64,000 nucleotides of DNA from assembly GCA_963931865.1 (NCBI GenBank), contig OZ007505.1, positions 8,925,415 to 8,989,414 on the forward strand. Reading direction: 5' to 3'. The notes below the pieces were generated by a model that saw only the letters and a program-made list of their open reading frames with translations, did no database searches and was not told the DNA's origin. Shown here piece by piece: positions 1 through 11,900 of this stretch. The translations under genes and the position numbers were made by a program. Source of the DNA: Axinella damicornis (taxonomy: Eukaryota; Porifera; Demospongiae; Axinellida; Axinellidae). Every line of letters starts with the position of its first letter. Within the stretch, counting starts at the first letter, position 1.

Positions 1-51
1 CTCCCTGCCTCAGACACCAAGAGCTGCATTAGACCACCCACCATGCATTAG

Positions 52-97
52 GGGCGTCTTTATTCACTGGACCGGTGGACTGGACTGGACTGGACTG
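52..97 (+). repeat. MULE left terminal inverted repeat
   Basis: A 46-bp arm complementary to 2640-2685 with one mismatch. It contains three tandem tggac pentamers. Confidence 0.9.
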
Positions 98-702
98 CGC
101 TCACTTTACGAGACAGGTCGGCATAAATACATGCGGCTACCTATGACAAGACTAAGCGTACACTTACCTTGAGCAGTGCCTGACGCATAGCAGTTGAGCT
201 GGAGGCAACGACGGCTTGATTACCAGCAGGTCACGATCAAGTGCGTAGGGTGGGAAGCCGACAAACGGGAACTAGGAAGCTAGTCATTTGATGCATGCAC
301 GCAATGACATTATTTCCTGTGCAGTTGCATGATACTTCAAATATAGAATCAAAAAACGAGTATCAAAAGAGGGAGTCAAATAGGATGTTCAGAGCTGCAC
401 TCCGAAATACTGATACAGATGCTGCTTCTGGTCATTGTCCTGCTTCATGTCGTCTGGTACTTGGAGATCGGCTGAGGTGAAGTTTGGCCAACGCTGACGA
501 ATACAAGGCAGATGGCAATGGAAGTAGGCGTTACCATACCTCTGCTGCATGCTACCCCCGGCACTCGTTCCTCGATTGGTTGCGGCTTCGAGTGTTTCCT
601 AGGGGGTTTTGCTCCCTTTCTGCCCCCTTTCTGCCTCTTCCTTTTTGCACAGAACTGAGTGCCAGTTCAGTCAAGTTTGGTGCCTTCTTCGTCGTCACGA
701 GC

Positions 703-1956
703 TCAAGAAGGCAGCCATTCAACAACAACTGAGTGAGAGCAAATTCCAAGCCCCTTCCAATGCCCACACATATCATCACAAACGAAGGATCCCTTGTCTT
801 GTTTTACAAGGTGGGGTCGACTACCACTTCTGCTCTTAATCATTCGGGAGTGAGGAGAACAACCAGGAGCACCAGTAATGTCCCCTGGAGTATTCAAATA
901 CTCCTTCGCTTTCACCCAGATTGCTTCGATTGTTGCTTGAGGAACACATGTACCTTTGCTAGCGGAAGCAGCATCGACAGAAAGCTTTCGTCCCTGAAGT
1001 GCAAACACTGAACATGTTGGCATGCTGACTGCTGCAACCCTTGAATGGGAGACTTTGCGGAGGTGCGCTTCCTTCTGTGAAGCACTCCTACAAAACCATT
1101 TCTCTCAGCAACCTGGAGGTTCGAGTAGGCAGCTCAAAAACGAAACTTCCACCTGCCTAGCTCTAACTTAACTTCAAAACGCTCTGGGTAAACTCCGGGA
1201 GCTCAGAACACTTGTAGTTGAGCTTGGTTGTAAGAACAGCATTTGAGCTCTCACTGGTAAATTTGTCTGGAGGGTACCAAGCCCAGCAGCTTCTCGAACC
1301 TGACGTAGCAATGACTGCAGTAAAAACTTTGAGCTTGTAAGTACGAAACCACTGAACAAAACGGGACGTAGAAAGTCGGCTTCCTTCCACTTGCTGTCCA
1401 GTGCATCCAATGTTGCGGACTCATCCTTTGCATCAACTAAACCCTCCACATACACGCCTGAAGATCTCTTTCCAAACAGGTCGTCCAGTATATATCTGTT
1501 GGGATAGATCTTGTGGGAAACCAAGCTCTGACAACTTTGCCATGATATTTCCATGGCAGTGACGAAAGCATATCAAGTGAACAGCATGTGGAAATTCGTG
1601 CCGCATTGCATCACTCAGCGCCTTTTCACCGTGTGTGCCGAATGCTCACAGTGACGGTAGCTCTCAGCATTCACAAATGCATCTTGTGACCATCATCATA
1701 GTATGTGATCCACTGTAGCTCCACTTTCCTAGCCATCTTTCTTTATGTCATTTTGGTTGTCGAACTGGGATAAGTCTACGACATAAGTGGAGCTCTCGGA
1801 CATGAACTTTGGGCTAGTCTGTGCCACTCGTGAGTGGTCAACTTCTGGATCGAGCAGCAGCTTCAAAATGTGCTCCGCTGTGTACGGCCCAGAAACCTTC
1901 TCAAATACTGGAATACCTTGGTCATCAAGCAGCCTACAAATTAGGTAACAAGTCAA
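703..1956 (-). pseudogene. Decayed MULE transposase with SWIM zinc finger
   Basis: Minus-strand fragments in different frames read in transposase order. An N-terminal piece at 1956-1729 (LDDQGIPVFEKVSGPY) is followed at about 1645-1490 by GEKALSDAMRHEFPHA and CFRHCHGNIMAKL, the usual MULE core pattern. Then comes a segment with GVYVEGLVDAKDE (1480-1430), and last a SWIM-type finger at 780-733 with the C-x3-C-x8-C-x-H spacing (CDDMC...CSH). Stops and frame changes near 1728, 1630 and 1170 break it. An acidic serine-rich stretch at about 2582-2440 and an acidic repeat encoded near 2285-2343 may be its original N-terminus. It would have catalysed excision and insertion of the element. Confidence 0.75.
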
Positions 1957-2288
1957 TTCGTGAAGCAGTCGTTCCTCATGATTACAGTATATAGTGCTAT
2001 GAAGTCTGAACCTAGCTATTGCACTGTCCTAGCCAACTTAAGCTTAGCTACCCAAACAGTAGAAACGGTCTGCCCCAACACCAAGCAGATTTACCTCCTA
2101 CAAGCTCGCTTCGATGGATTCTTCACAAGTTTCTCCACTTTCACTTCATCCTCACCTGGGCAGGCACACACGTACACATGCACTACATCCATAAGGCCAC
2201 ATACATCTGATATAGCTACATAACAACATAAAGACCGGCACACAACCCTTTGACTTACAGGGAATATTTATGCCTGGATCCTCCTCAA

Positions 2289-2343
2289 CGGGCTCCTCTT
2301 CGACTTCCTCTACTTCGACTTCCTCTACTTCGACTTCCTCTTT
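2289..2343 (-). repeat. 15-bp tandem repeat, acidic when translated
   Basis: About three copies of a 'cgacttcctctactt' unit. On the minus strand it reads as repeated glutamate and valine. It lies inside the MULE, probably in the old transposase N-terminus. Confidence 0.6.
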
Positions 2344-2639
2344 CATGATGAACCTTCTCACAGCAGATCTGTTGTAAAATGACAGAAATCAGTGCAGTCA
2401 TGCAGTGACGGACAGACGACGGAAAACAAAGCATGAGATAGCACCAACGAATACTATGCCTGCATTTTATGGAAAAGATGGCTTTCAGGGGACTTTCTGG
2501 GTAGCTTCTGATAACAGGCTCGTCATCTGAAGACGAATCGGAAGAGATTTTGATAGCTAGGTCCCTGCTGCACCCTGCCATTTTTTCTCTCCTACAGCAT
2601 GAGTATCCTTTGCGCATGTGTGTTATTCGTTTGTGACTC

Positions 2640-2685
2640 CAGTCCAGTCCAGTCCAGTCCACCAGTCCAGTGAATAAAGACGCCC
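2640..2685 (-). repeat. MULE right terminal inverted repeat
   Basis: A 46-bp arm, the reverse complement of 52-97 with one mismatch. It is followed directly by the duplicated target atgcattag. Confidence 0.9.
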
Positions 2686-3334
2686 ATGCATTAGACCACC
2701 CACCATGCATTAGACCACCCACCATGCATTAGACCACCATGCATTAGACCACCATGAGCTGCATTAGACCACCATGAGCTGCATTAGTACTACCCATGGC
2801 TTGATGCTGCAATTGCGTGTTTAAGCGCATGTGTGTACCGGCAAGTGAGCTGAACTTAATAAAGCACAACTGCATACTGCATACATGGTATTGCTTGACA
2901 AACATTGATGAGGAGTTTTGCTCATTTACCGTACTCTCATGCCATAGGTGGTGAACCTTAATGAACAAGGGGGCGGGCACTCTTTCGAGTGTTTCCGCAT
3001 TCAACCCTGAAAGAGCACCAACCTTTGTTTACATACACCAAGCACAAGCAGCAAGCGCGCATGCGTCAGAGCCCGCCTAGCACATCTATACATCACTGGA
3101 GTCACTAGCAATATCACCACTTCACAAGCTCTTGCCGAGGTCTCGCTTGGAGGTCTGGGGGTCGTGTATGAGGGCAAAGGTCATGATAAGTGCTGAATAT
3201 GCAACGATTCACTTCCCAAAATCCAAAGAAATCATTTACACACTCAAAGAAGTAAATGTTTGACTGTAGCTCCTCAATTCATCATTTAGAGACAGAATTA
3301 CTTGTGTGAACATTGTCTGATTGTCACTTCTCAG

Positions 3335-6300
3335 AAGGATCTCCTTCAGCTGATGATTGATGCAACTGAGGGGGGAGAGGGTGGGGGAGGGAAGGGGCTC
3401 ACTGATGAGGAGATTGTGGTACATTCCATTGTGTTCCTCCTTGCTGGCTACGAGACGACCTCCAACACCCTGGCCTACATATCTTACCTACTTGCCCTGA
3501 ACCCTGAGATACAGGAGAAACTCCAAACAACCATTGACGAATACTTTGAAAATAACCCGGTGAGTGGTGGAGCTACTAGTGACATGATTATAGACATGCT
3601 AACAAATCATGCACCCGCCTCAGAGGTGTACTGCCACAAATGAAACATCCCCCTCATCACACCTCACTCCCTCACTCTCTCCCTCATCACCCCCTCAACT
3701 CCTCACAGGATGCCCCCATGTACGATGCCATACAGGAGCTGCACTACCTGGACATGGTGGTTCAGGAGTCCCTCAGGGTGTACCCACCAGCACCACGGTA
3801 TTGTCTCCTCCTTTATCCCATCCTGTCTCACCCACACCTCTGCATCCTCCCACTTCACTCTCTTCTCCTTTTGCACAGCATAAACACATACCGTAGTGGA
3901 GTTCCATGAGTTCCATTATTGACAGAGAACTGAATTCAAGTGTTAATCGACAGCATAATATGGTCATGGGTAGCCTCATTCCCAGGCTCCTCCCAGCCTT
4001 TTTCACATATGAAAAACAGGCTAGTCATGGGGACAGCTATCATTCTCATTTGTACTCTAACTCAGCCCCAACTCTCAGACACCATTCCTTACCCTGGCCA
4101 TTTGCTAACATAAGAGAGATAGAGAGAATCAGTTGGAATTCTGCTAAGGCCTCCACGCACCGTAATACTGCATGCTTGTATGCTCAGTTCACTCCTTTAC
4201 CATGAGTTAGAGGGGTCTATGTTTAAATTCTCTCGGCATCAATAACCAAGCCTACTGTCTCCTACAACAAAATTAAGAGGTGCCCAGTAGAGCACTTGCC
4301 CCATAGGTGCACAGTTTTTCAGAACACTGGATGCAGACCGTGTTTACTTTCTGTACTTGTGTGACATCAATTGGCCTAAGCAAATAACTAGTGGAATGCA
4401 GGACATTGGAGGGCAAGCCTGAGTGAAGTGCATATGTATGCGCGTGCAGGGCATGCAAGGAGCAGTTGCATTCACATGATTGTCATCAGAATGTGACCGG
4501 GCAATAAGCACAGAAATTATGGCACTCTTGAAACATAATACTCATGCACATCACAGCAACTGTGAGTCAGGTTAGCGTTTATAGCCTAGCAGCAATGTCA
4601 CCGCAGTACGTCGGTAGGTCCACGCGCTGTCTCCGTCTTTGTCAGTGTCGCCGAGGAGGAAGAATGTTCATGGTGCTCTAGCCGATGTCCACGAGTGGTC
4701 TCCGTCTTTTTTGTCGCCATCGTTCGTCGAACAGGTTACAGGTAGCTAGACGGTTCGTCGAGATCGTTGAATTTGATGTGCACGTGCAAGTGAAATTCGC
4801 TGATTTAAAATTTACGGTAATTGCAAGATCCACCGGACAAGCAAGTATACATACACATGCAGAGCGCAATGAAGTCACGCTAGTGTGGGGCTCGCTCAGG
4901 CTCGCCCCAAGCTCGCCCCAATTAAGTTACCAAATCTTTGACAAAAAGCTACCTATTGGAAGCTTTTGCCTTCTGTCAATTGTTTTCTGAATGGAGAGAA
5001 ATTATGGCACTCTTGAAACATAATACTCATGCACATCACAGCAACTGTGAGTCAGGTTAGCGTTTATAGCCTAGCAGCAATGTCACCGCAGTACATCGGT
5101 AGGTCCATGCGCTGTCTCCGTCTTTGTCAGTGTCGCCGAGGAGGAAGAATGTTCATGGTGCTCTAGCCGATGTCCACGAGTGGTCTCCGTCTTTTTGTCG
5201 CCATCGTTCGTCGAACAGGTTACAGGTACGTAGCTAGACGGTTCGTCGAGATCGTTGAATTTGATGTGCACGTGCAAGTGAAATTCGCTGATTTAAAATT
5301 TACGGTAATTGCAAGATCCACCGGACAAGCAAGTATACATACACATGCAGAGCGCAATGAAGTCACGCTAGTGTGGGGCTCGCTCAGGCTCGCCCCAAGC
5401 TCGCCCCAATTAAGTTACCAAATCTTTGACCAAAAGCTACCTATTGGAAGCTTTTGCCTTCTGTCAATTGTTTTCTGAGTGGAGAGAAATTATGGCACTC
5501 TTGAAACATAATACTCATGCACATCACAGCAACTGTGAGTCAGGTTAGCCCAAGCTGTGGGCCAAGCTCGCCCCAATTAAGTTACCAAATCTTTGACAAA
5601 AAGGGAAGCTTTTGCCTTCTGTCAATTGTTTTCTGAGTGGAGAGATGACTCCCGAGATTGCCTGGGAACTTGAAACTACTGCTATACTAGTCTGTATTGC
5701 ACGACTATACATTAATGAAACATGGGAGTCGTTTTTATCTACAAGACACAGCTCTGTTCAACCAAAAAAGACGTGCACACTGAAGTGGATACGTAGGGAG
5801 CTGTTGCACTTCCGGATAAAATTTGGTACCATTATTTGGTGAAGTGCACATCAGCGAGCACATGCAGTGTACAGTCCTGATAAATTTATTCATGAAGCAG
5901 CATAGCCAAAACCCATAATCACTTTTGTAGTGCCATCTGAGCACTACAAATAGGATGTTACCACCTAGTACTTGTGAGGGGGATATTGCTGCAGGGCCAC
6001 AATGAGCATTCTCATCCAAATAATGTTGCAGACACTTTACATGCAACACATTTGCCAGCATTATCACCCCACACCGTTAGATCATCCTAGTATGTGTTCA
6101 TTTCAGGACCTCACGTCAAGCTCAGAAGACCATTGAGATCAGTGGAGTGACCTTTCCCAAAGGAGCGGTGGTCACCATTCCTATTCACATGATCCACCAC
6201 AACCCAGAGTTCTGGCCAGACCCTGAGAAGTTTGATCCAGAAAGGTACTGTCTTTGTCTTTGTCTCTCCTACTTAGACTACCTTCCACACATCCTCACTC

Positions 6301-7738
6301 CATGCACTTCTTCCCTCCTTCCCTCCATACTGCCTCCTTCCTTGCTCCACACCCCTCCCTCCCTCTAGCCTCGTTCCCAGGGTTTCTACACCTCCAGATT
6401 TTTAGTTTTGCATACTGCAAGCAATCAAAAACTGGAGGTGTAGAAGCCCTGGGAACACTTCCTCCACCTCCTTTATTCCCCCTGTCCCTCAGGTTTACTC
6501 CTGAGGAGAAAGCAAAGCGTCCCAATGTATACCACATGCCTTTTGGTTGGGGTCCTCGCAACTGCATTGGGATGAGGTTTGCCCTCATGGAGGCTAAATT
6601 GGCTCTCACTGAGATCATGAAGAAGTACACATTTGTGCGGGCTCCAGAAACTGAGGTCAGTTCTCCAGTTATTCACATAACATTACAGTGACTAAGGAAC
6701 TGCAGAAGTTTCCAGACCTCAGGTATATAATTGTACACTGTCTCATTGTTGACTTCAAGAGTCAGTTTATAGGATTATTAACCTCGCCCCGCCCATGCGG
6801 GGGAGGTTCTAGTACTCATCGTGTGTGTCTGTCTGTTTGTCTGTCTGTCTGTTACCGCTCTAGTGGGCGCTGCGGGTACTTGACGAGTAAGACCAAGGTA
6901 TCAAAAGAAAGCGCTCGACGTAAGGAACAAAATTAACATAGCAATTTGGATAAAACTGTTAAGTTCGAGAGTTATGACAGTTTTTAGCTCACCACGAAAA
7001 CTTTACTTGGTGCTTGTGCCACAAAATCGACATCAGCGGGTCACTAGCGCTGTTACTACACTACTGGTACGTGAAGCGTGGCGTCTAGCGACACCAACGC
7101 TACCACAAACCAAGCGGCACAAAGTGGCAATACGATGAGCTAGCGAGCTGTAGTCTGGTTCCCGGGATCCTGATACCAGACCCTGAACGCGCACCGGATG
7201 ACACGTGATACTTGCACATCGTGAATGTATACCTGCTAGGCTAGAGCACCATGAACTTCTGCCTCCTCGGTGGCGACAACAAAGACGGAGACAGCTCGTG
7301 GGTCTACCGCCATGGCCGGTGACGTACCTGCTAGACTGCTTCAGCTAACGCTAACCTGACTCACATTTGCACTAGTGTATGTTTAGTGCATGTAGTGTCA
7401 TAATTCTGTGGCTCATAATTTGCCCTAGCCTCGTACCCAGGCCTGGGTACGAGGCTAAATTTGCCCAGTCACATAATTGAGTCTGATGACAGTCACTGTA
7501 TGAATGCAACTGCTCCATGCATATCCTGCACGTGCACTTCGCTCAGGCTCGCCGCACCCTCCAATGCCTGCATTCCACTGGTAGATCTTCTGAGTACGCT
7601 TTGCTACATGAGGGCGAGGTTTGCACTTTAGTGCTTTTCATTGTTTGTTGTGTTCCTCAGGTTCCACTGAAGACTGTTGTTGGTGACACCATGTCGCCCA
7701 AGAATGGAGTATACCTCAGGATAGCCAGGAGGGAATGA
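3335..7738 (+). CDS. Cytochrome P450 copy A, clan-3-like, 3' exons only
   Basis: Five exons are readable: 3335-3559, 3709-3797, 6107-6244, 6493-6655 and 7661-7738 (stop TGA). They match exons 9-13 of copies B and C in length and splice phase. They carry the I-helix AGYETT, the ExxR motif ESLR in [11 protein letters not shown], the FDPER stretch and the haem loop [10 protein letters not shown] with its cysteine ligand. No stop or frameshift is present. Exons 1-8 are not in the window and are expected upstream. Introns 10 and 12 hold transposon-derived sequence, and the intron 9 MITE shared by B, C and D is absent. Family knowledge: P450s of this type are ER-anchored haem monooxygenases related to the CYP3/CYP5 group; the substrate is unknown. 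The AATAAA signal seen after B and C is changed to AACAAA here, so 3' processing may differ. Confidence 0.88.
4390..5640. repeat. Tandemly duplicated interspersed repeat in A intron 10
   Basis: A unit starting 'gaaattatggcactcttg' occurs at 4513, 4998 and 5486, giving two full units of 485 and 488 bp and a partial third. The block begins with 'gggcaagcctgagtgaag' and ends with 'ctcgctcaggctcgcccc'-type sequence. The same family is seen inverted within 7240-7560 and again at 50916-52280. Open frames of about 100 codons in each unit look like by-products of near-identical copies, not genes. Confidence 0.75.
6366..6456. mobile_element. Foldback MITE in A intron 11
   Basis: The element begins TAGCCTCGTTCCCAGG and ends with 'cctgggaac'. 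The arms 'tctacacctccag' and 'ctggaggtgtaga' pair around a short loop. It belongs to the TAGCCTCG family that recurs through the window. Confidence 0.75.
6780..7621. mobile_element. Interspersed element with AACCTCGCCC ends (A intron 12)
   Basis: The left end aacctcgccc and right end gggcgaggtt are inverted repeats. A near-identical element lies at 47173-47954 in intron 10 of copy C, and copy B lacks it at the matching place. A (TCTG)n run follows the left end. A 32-bp palindrome nested at 7426-7457 has its own target duplication. No coding capacity was recognised. Confidence 0.7.
7426..7457. mobile_element. 32-bp palindromic mini-MITE, only inverted repeats
   Basis: A perfect 16+16 bp palindrome (arm tagcctcgtacccagg) is flanked on both sides by the nine bases aatttgccc. 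It consists of nothing but the two terminal repeats of the TAGCCTCG family. Confidence 0.8.
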
Positions 7739-8950
7739 ATGAGAAACAAACAGGCTGACTTCTTGTGGTGAAGCAATTAGTGTTTCATGCACTTATTTAC
7801 TTATTCCTTGTTGTTGTATAGAGATACCACCAGTTGCAATCCCAATAATTATTGTTAACAAGTTAATGAAGCTCAAAAACTTCCCGATTTCAAATTTGCA
7901 ATCTGCATCACCATGGCAACATAAATACCATGTCCAACGAGTTTGTGGGTTCTGAGGGGTTCATTATTCACGAAATCACATACTCTGCGTGGCTGGATTC
8001 GCTGCAACTCAAAGCGGGACCAGCACCCATCCTGAGAGTTATCTCTCCCACTTCATTCTTGCTGCCATTGTAGATGGTCTGATGTCACTGTCCTTAAGCT
8101 TGTACTGCACGGCCGGTTTGCTGTTTGACTCTCTTCTTTGGGTTGGTCAGTTGATACCCTATAACCCTGCCAGACCAATAACTGTGCACTTCGATTGGAT
8201 AATTGAAGCATCCGTGATCGATGTCGTTAGGCAGTTCACATGCACAACAATTTAATTATGACACGAAACTTATTGTATGATATCATCATAGATATTATAC
8301 ATTACAATTTCTTTCATACAGGTCAGAGGAGCTGCACACAGTGTGTGATTAGTCTCGTTCCCAGGCTGTTCCAATTTCCCACATCTATAGTCTTTGACTG
8401 CTTGTAGTATACGAATACGGATAATTATACAATTATATATGTACCACACGCAATCAAAGACTGGAGGTGGGAATGGCGCTAGTGTGTGATATATCAATTG
8501 TGTTCAGATTGGGAAGTATCAGGGAACTTCGATTAATTGTGTCCTTTTGGCACCAACTTCTTGATATGCAATATGATAATATTATGTAGAATGATAATTC
8601 ATGCTATATTACATATTTCCATGGTGTCCGCAATCCCCCCCCAATCCCCTGTCAGAGTAAGCATGTGCACACACAATGTGTGTATAATTTTCAAATTAAG
8701 ATTCAATGTTGAGTAAACAATTAAACAGTGCATGCAACTATGGTGTAAATGATAAAACAAATATGTTAGCACAAATAATTAACATCAACATGCAGATTGA
8801 TATATTAGATCATTCCCAGGCCACACCCATGCAGCTTTTCATTGCTTCTGCATGTACTGGCAGGGCCTGGGAGCGAGGCTACAGATAAAGGTGTACATAA
8901 TTATTATCAAAAAGAATTCTTACTGAAAGATGCATCTTGGAGTTCGTGTA
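7739..8950. other. Convergent intergenic region between P450 A and the NLR
   Basis: This holds the A 3' flank and the downstream region of the minus-strand NLR. An imperfect foldback at 8350-8480 starts 'tagtctcgttcccaggc' and has arms around 'agtctttgactgc'. I see no gene and no clear poly(A) signal next to A's stop. Confidence 0.6.
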
Positions 8951-11900
8951 TCACCACCAATGAATTCTGCAGTCACTGGTTGCTGACTTATAATTCTCTG
9001 GCAGCCACAGCTCCTTCAATGTCTGGTTGTACTTGACGCTGTTCAGGAGTTTGCGAGTCCCCTCTTCCCCGACCGAGTCATCACACAATATGCGTAGCCG
9101 TGTTAGTGAAGTATTTTGCTGTACCATCTCTGACATTTTGGAGACTCCCTCTACACCAATGGGGTTAAAGTTTAGGTCCAGATCTTGCAGAGTTGAGTTC
9201 TTGCAGAGTGCAGCCGCCAATTCACCAGCACCCTGTCCACTGATGTGGCAGTCTTCTAACTCCAACCATGTCAGCGATTTGTTCTCTGCTAACATTGTGG
9301 CTATTGCAGTCACTCCCTCCACAGGCTCTCCAATGACGTTACCACTCAAGTTCAGTTCTCTGAGTGTAGTGTTCTTGCAGAGTGCTGTTGCCAGTTCCAC
9401 TGCACCTTCACTGCTGATGTGGCAGTCTCGTAACCTCAATGACGTTAGTGAGCACTTTGAGTGTTCTCTCAGCAGTGATGACAAGTGTTGTGTATTTGTC
9501 AGGCTAAAGTGAGACTCTGAAATGCTCAGCTTTCTTAGAGAATTGTTGTGACTGAGTCCAGTCATGACGTTGGCTACACTCTCTGAGGACAAGTTGTTCT
9601 GGCCAATGTGAAGCCATTCAAGTGAAGGAGTGGACCGAAGCAGTTCTGACAATGCCTCACAATCTTGTCCCCCAATCCCAACCTTATACAACAACAGTTG
9701 TTTCACTTCACTGCCACAGAGTGACTTGATCACCTTCACAGCACCACCATGTCCTATTTCGTTGCGGTTGAGCCAAAGCTCCTCTAGCCTCGACATTGAT
9801 GGTACTACCTTGGCCAGCAGGTCACACGCTCTCCCATCCACTTTGTTACCACTCAGGAATAGCGTTCTTGTGCCCTGTACGATGTGTGGGGTGATGCTCA
9901 CAAATGACGGCATGTGTTTGGAGGTGATGTCATTGTTACCGAGGTGGGCATGTGAGATGTAGCCCTCACATCCAGTTCCCCCAGGGGTAGCACATCCCTG
10001 ACAAAACTGCTCAAACTTCTCGTCATCAATGGAAGAGCGCCAAAAGAACAGTGCCCAGGGGCAGTTGGAATGTGAGATGACATGTCCTGTCACATAGTAA
10101 TCCAGGGGAGTCCAGGAATAGTGTGAACTGACAACCTTCTCATGTGAACCCAGAGCTCTCGTGGTCACTGAAGTGTCTTTACACTCAAACAGCCAATGAA
10201 GTAAAGTCAGATTATTATGACGATCCTCCCTCAGCGTCCTAGTGATTTCTTGAGGTACGTTTGCCAACCTTGTGAGTCCAGCAACAAATCTCATACTCAT
10301 TTTGAAATGCCCACTATCAACATGATCTTGAATCAGTTTTGTCTGCTTGTCTGTGGGGAGTTGTGAGATATGAACGGCAGACAAAAATTCTTGCAGTGTT
10401 AGGTGGGTGAAATGGTAGGAGGATGTTTTGCCTTGTTTGTACACTTGCGGGACCTCCTGCATTAAGCCAAGGGGCGAGAATCCAGTGGGAAGGTGTGCTG
10501 CAGAGAAAACCAGCTGTTGCCTGTTCAGTATTCCTTCGTAGGCCATTCTACACAGGCCCAGGAATTGCTTGTACACATCCGGGGGGAGGTCACTGAAGCT
10601 AGTCACTTTCAACTGCTGTTTGTGGTATAGTGGGTGTGTTGAGAGGATTCCTGCTAGGGTCTTGATGGTGAAGGTGGTGAACAGTTCTGTCATAGTGGTG
10701 GGAGGGGGTGATTCAGTGAGCTGGCTCCAGGCGAACACTTCTGCCGACATCTTTGCTGTGACAGGAGTGAACATGGCTGCCCCGATTGCTGGATTAGATG
10801 AGAGATAGTGAGTGAATTTGGTGGCGAAGGAACTAGGCTGTGCTTCGGCTTCAGCTTTGCTGATGTAGTACTTGATCTGATCTTTTGCTGATGCCAGGAA
10901 CTCAACGTGCCAGGAGATTCGATGTCCACACTTCTCTCTGAGGTACTCACTGGCCCAAGGCCTGCTTGTGACAAACACAGTTGCGAGGGGTAGGATTCTT
11001 CCATGGATGAGGTCCAGGAACACGGAGGTCTCCTCATGTGGTTTGTGATCGAGTTCATCCCATGCCTCCAGCCAGATGGCCACTCGCTTGCCCTGGTTAC
11101 TGGTGACCTCTTGGACCACTGCTTGCTGGAGCTCTTGGTTTGGGTGGTAGAAGAGGTCTGAGAGGGTTTTGGCCCCTTTCAGGTTGTTGTCCCGCAGTGG
11201 GAGGAGGAGGAGCAGGGAATGGTCCTTTAAAATCTCACCCTTGCCCCACTTCTTGCAGAACTCCCAACTGAAGGTCGTCTTGCCCACCCCAGGGGCACCT
11301 TCAATCAGAACCACTTGTTGGGAATCACGCCCATGACAATCAAGTTCTGCCAACTTCATTGGAAACTTCTTGTAAACGATACCTCCAGAATAGTCAATAT
11401 TGTCTAGGTCTCCACGTATGTATCTCCTAGTGAAGTGATCTGCATCTTGTAGGTCGATTTTCTCCTTCTCGATCCTGGCTAACTTGAAGGGGAGGAGCTT
11501 TTCAGTTGGGGTAGGAGGGCCAACACCCACTAGCGGTCTCTCGGAGGTGTACAGCTCTCTCAGGTAGCCACCATACTTCTTGACAGGGGTGAGGTAGATG
11601 TCCTGACCATCGACAGTCACTGAATCAATGCTGTGCTCCTTGAAGAACTCCGTCTCAATGTTTGCCAGGTCCTGCTGCAGTAGTGTGGCAGTGAAGGGAG
11701 ACGTGAGCCACGTGACACAGACACACCCCCTCTCAGCCTTCTGGAGAATTATGTCAAATTCTGGTAGAAAGAACTTGTGAATGAGAGCTTTCTTGAATGA
11801 CTCCACATCGTGGAGAGTACATTGGGTCCATTCGTGACGCATTTTGGCAACTAATTTCCTTAGTTCCTCTTCTGGTGGCCCATCATCTCTGCATGGCCAG

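Larger units (their letters stand above)
52..2685 (-). mobile_element. Mutator-like (MULE) DNA transposon, 2.6 kb
   Basis: Terminal inverted repeats of 46 bp with one mismatch bound the element. The left copy is 52-97 and the right copy is 2640-2685. Each begins GGGCGTCTTTATTCAC and continues into tandem 'tggac' pentamers. The nine bases atgcattag occur just outside both ends (43-51 and 2686-2694), the 9-bp target-site duplication expected of Mutator-like elements. The target is itself a tandem array, so part of this match could be pre-existing. Inside, on the minus strand, lie pieces of a transposase with a SWIM zinc finger. Frameshifts and stops show that this copy no longer encodes an intact transposase. 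Confidence 0.85.
1..3334. other. Intron 8 of P450 copy A, interrupted by a MULE
   Basis: The first 51 bases and positions 2686-3334 match the stretch before exon 9 of copies B and D: the ctccctgcctcag start, the 'atgagctgcaatagtac'-type segment, and the run into exon 9. The Mutator-like element at 52-2685 therefore sits inside intron 8 of copy A, and A's exons 1-8 should lie left of this window. Short tandem copies of a 'catgcattagaccacc' unit occur at 24-51 and 2686-2790, and the element landed in this array. The intron assignment is inferred by comparison with B and D. Confidence 0.7.

Noticed and set aside
4685..5478. Two near-identical open frames of about 100 codons
   Set aside because: They lie in tandem copies of an interspersed repeat; no known domain, and the relative at 50916-52280 does not keep the frame.
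9027..9512. Plus-strand open frame opposite the LRR exon
   Set aside because: Antisense shadow of regular leucine-rich repeats.
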